Part shown: piece after piece, positions 5,942 to 7,534 of the stretch
Position numbering within the stretch: the stretch's first letter is position 1
Layout of the letters: each line of letters opens with the position of its first letter
DNA from: Prevotellaceae bacterium UBA711
GTDB taxonomy: Bacteria; Bacteroidota; Bacteroidia; Bacteroidales; Bacteroidaceae
Reading direction: 5' to 3'
Assembly: GCA_002297545.1 (NCBI GenBank)
Contig: DBLZ01000115.1
Span: 1-7,534 of the forward strand
Length of the DNA: 7,534 nucleotides
Program-made: the position numbers and the translations under genes
Notes under the pieces: model-generated
What the model was told of the DNA's origin: nothing
Database searches by the model: none
What the model saw: only the letters and a program-made list of their open reading frames with translations

Positions 5942-6667
5942 TTACTTCTTGCCCTTGGCCGGTACGAGGACAAAGTCCGTTGCCGATACCCAGTCGCATT
6001 CGGAATGCTCCTTGGTAAATGCCGGGTCGGTGCTGATACCGTATGTTATTATGCCGTTGCCGCCGACATTGATATTCTTGATGCTGACCACTGACCAGCC
6101 GAACCCCTGGCTGTCATTGGCCGCAGCTATCTGCCGCCGCACGGAGTCGGGGCAGAACCCGGGATACACCTCCTGCATCTTGGCTATGGTGGCATTGCCA
6201 CAGGCCCATTTCCAGAGGTTGCCATGCTCGTTGCCTTCGTCCGGAATGTTCTGTGTCAGTTGCTTACCATTGGTGTTTACATATATGATGCCTCCCTCGT
6301 CATTGGCTCTGACCAGGGCATAGAGGTCATATACGCCCGGCTTGACTGTATCCTGCCTTTCGGCCGTGAATGCCAGGACATCATCGTAGTCGCAAGCATC
6401 CAGATAGCGTCTTTCGCCATCGCCGGTGGGGTAGTCGCCGGACCATGTGCAACGGATGGTACTATTGGTGACTATGTGGAAGCCCGTCTCGTTCAGATAG
6501 GGAACATCCAGATGTGGCTGTGGCTTAGGCTTCGCTTTGGCAGATGTGACAGAATATGCGAAATGGGTACGGGGATGGGCATCGAGCCATGACTTCACCT
6601 TGGCCACGCTGTGCGAGATGGAGAATATGGCCCACAATATTCCCAGTATAACGATGGCAAACAGTGT
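5942..6667 (-). pseudogene. Continuation of the PspC gene after an amber codon: membrane helix plus galactose-binding-like domain
   Basis: This 241-codon stretch is open in exactly the same frame as the PspC gene, separated from it only by TAG (6668-6670). It starts at once with a membrane helix (TLFAIVILGILWAIFSIS), then a Lys/Pro linker (AKAKPKPQ), then a beta-rich domain with VYDLYALVRA, IIYVNTNG and WVSATDFVL near the end. These resemble galactose-binding-like beta-sandwich domains of Bacteroidota envelope proteins. It has no suitable start: no in-frame ATG occurs until well into the last third, and the nearest alternative, TTG 6637, cuts the helix in half. I therefore read it as the C-terminal half of one protein cut by a nonsense mutation, a sequencing error or a recoded codon. 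A separate gene using CTG 6664 or TTG 6637 is possible but less likely. Confidence 0.7.
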
Positions 6668-7534
6668 CTATTTGGTGCCTGTACGCATTGGCTTCCTGGA
6701 ACCGAATAGCCAACGTACCAGCAGTACCATGCAGATGACAAGAACCACCAGGATACATGCTATGCCAGATATGACCATGCCGCTGGTCATATTCATCAGA
6801 CCATTGACGAAGTTCCAATCACTGCCGCCGAACTGGAACGCTCCGCCCATCAGGCCGCCTATTACCGAGGTGAATATGCCTATGATGAATATCACCAAGA
6901 GCAGTGGTGGCAGCAACAGCAATCCCAGCAGAACCTTCAGACATCCCGAGCCATTGCTATGCCTGCCACCGGTGTATCCCTGCTCCTGGCCGGTATGTTC
7001 CTGCAGTATCTGCTTGTTCAGATTGTCGGGGGTAGGCTGTATGCCTTTCATCTTCAGTCTGTCCTCCGGTGTCCTGGCCTCGGGTACTATCAGCCACATG
7101 ATCAGGTAGGCGATTAGCCCGAAGCCCTGGACCAGAAATGCCAGCAGCAACAGCAGACGCCACAATACCGGGTCGCCGAAGCCGATGTAGTAGGAGAGGC
7201 CCGAGCATACACCACCCAACATCTTGTCATTCGGGTCACGGTAGAGGCGACGGTAGCGGAAGTAGTGTCTGAAGCGCTGCCATGGTGATGCCGTCCCGGA
7301 ATCATAGTTGTCATTCTCCTGCTCGTTGCCGGTATATGTGCCGGAGGTCTCCTTCTCTCCGTTCTCATCCTTATCCACTCCGGCTATCTCCTCGGCATTG
7401 CCTATGGTGTCGATGATCTCCTTAATGACGTCCAGGTTCACGGCCTCCATGCCTTGCTCTTTCTTTGCCCAAAGCAGTTCGGCCACGCGATGCTCTATGT
7501 CGTTGGCTATCTCCTCGCCGCCTTCCCTGCGTCC
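6668..7534 (-). CDS. PspC-domain membrane protein, 5' end outside the window, ends at amber TAG
   Basis: The frame is open to the right edge, so the N-terminus is missing. The GTG at 7486 is not the likely start, because 16 residues upstream (GRREGGEEIANDIEHR) continue the N-terminal region known from Bacteroidales PspC proteins. 288 residues are visible. In order: that helical region (about 1-50, with HRVAELLWAKK), an acidic, Asn/Gly-rich linker (about 52-82), the PspC domain (about 95-155: RRLYRDPNDKMLGGVCSGL, then two hydrophobic stretches ending WLIVPEA), and two further membrane segments (about 200-226 and 251-276). PspC proteins in general relate to envelope stress. The role of this subtype is not settled. 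It ends RKPMRTGTK then TAG, and the same frame continues with another membrane helix, so this product is probably truncated. Confidence 0.88.
   Translation of the reverse strand, partial: GRREGGEEIANDIEHRVAELLWAKKEQGMEAVNLDVIKEIIDTIGNAEEIAGVDKDENGEKETSGTYTGNEQENDNYDSGTASPWQRFRHYFRYRRLYRDPNDKMLGGVCSGLSYYIGFGDPVLWRLLLLLAFLVQGFGLIAYLIMWLIVPEARTPEDRLKMKGIQPTPDNLNKQILQEHTGQEQGYTGGRHSNGSGCLKVLLGLLLLPPLLLVIFIIGIFTSVIGGLMGGAFQFGGSDWNFVNGLMNMTSGMVISGIACILVVLVICMVLLVRWLFGSRKPMRTGTK

Overview
The window looks like a chromosomal segment of a fairly GC-rich Bacteroidales bacterium, Prevotellaceae/Bacteroidaceae-like. The evidence is two exact copies of the Bacteroidota -7 promoter box (TACCTTTG), no obvious Shine-Dalgarno sequences, and protein families typical of that group: a TolC/HlyD pair beside a two-component system, a PspC-domain membrane protein with the Bacteroidales N-terminal region, and a Bacteroidota-type lipoprotein. 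Genus cannot be fixed from the sequence alone.

Layout, left to right. Bases 1-802 have no convincing gene and are dense in repeats: a perfect 29-bp inverted repeat (1-94), a REP-like set of small palindromes (109-163), a 45-bp tandem repeat (161-406) and a 22-bp tandem repeat (543-700). Bases 803-3541, minus strand, hold a two-gene efflux operon: a TolC-type outer-membrane channel followed 21 bp later by an HlyD/MacA-type periplasmic adaptor. No inner-membrane pump gene is visible. Bases 3542-3734 are a divergent promoter region with two -7 boxes and three copies of TCATAC between them. Bases 3735-5140, plus strand, hold a response regulator (receiver plus Fis-type HTH, no AAA+ domain) and a histidine kinase whose start overlaps its stop by ATGA. 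A hairpin follows at 5148-5183.

On the minus strand, reading from the right edge, a PspC-domain membrane protein enters the window (7534-6668, its N-terminus lies outside) and stops at an amber codon. The same frame stays open for 241 more codons (6667-5942), encoding a third membrane helix and a galactose-binding-like domain with no good start of its own, so these are most likely two halves of one gene. A small lipoprotein gene (5845-5249) follows on the same strand and converges on the histidine kinase.

How they may work together: the two-component pair probably senses an envelope signal and controls the divergent tolC-hlyD operon and itself, perhaps through the TCATAC sites. The PspC protein and lipoprotein are further envelope proteins with no shown link to the efflux system. 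The points most worth checking are the amber interruption, the start codon sitting where the transcription start is expected for the response regulator, the shared operator candidate and the repeat-rich end of the efflux operon.
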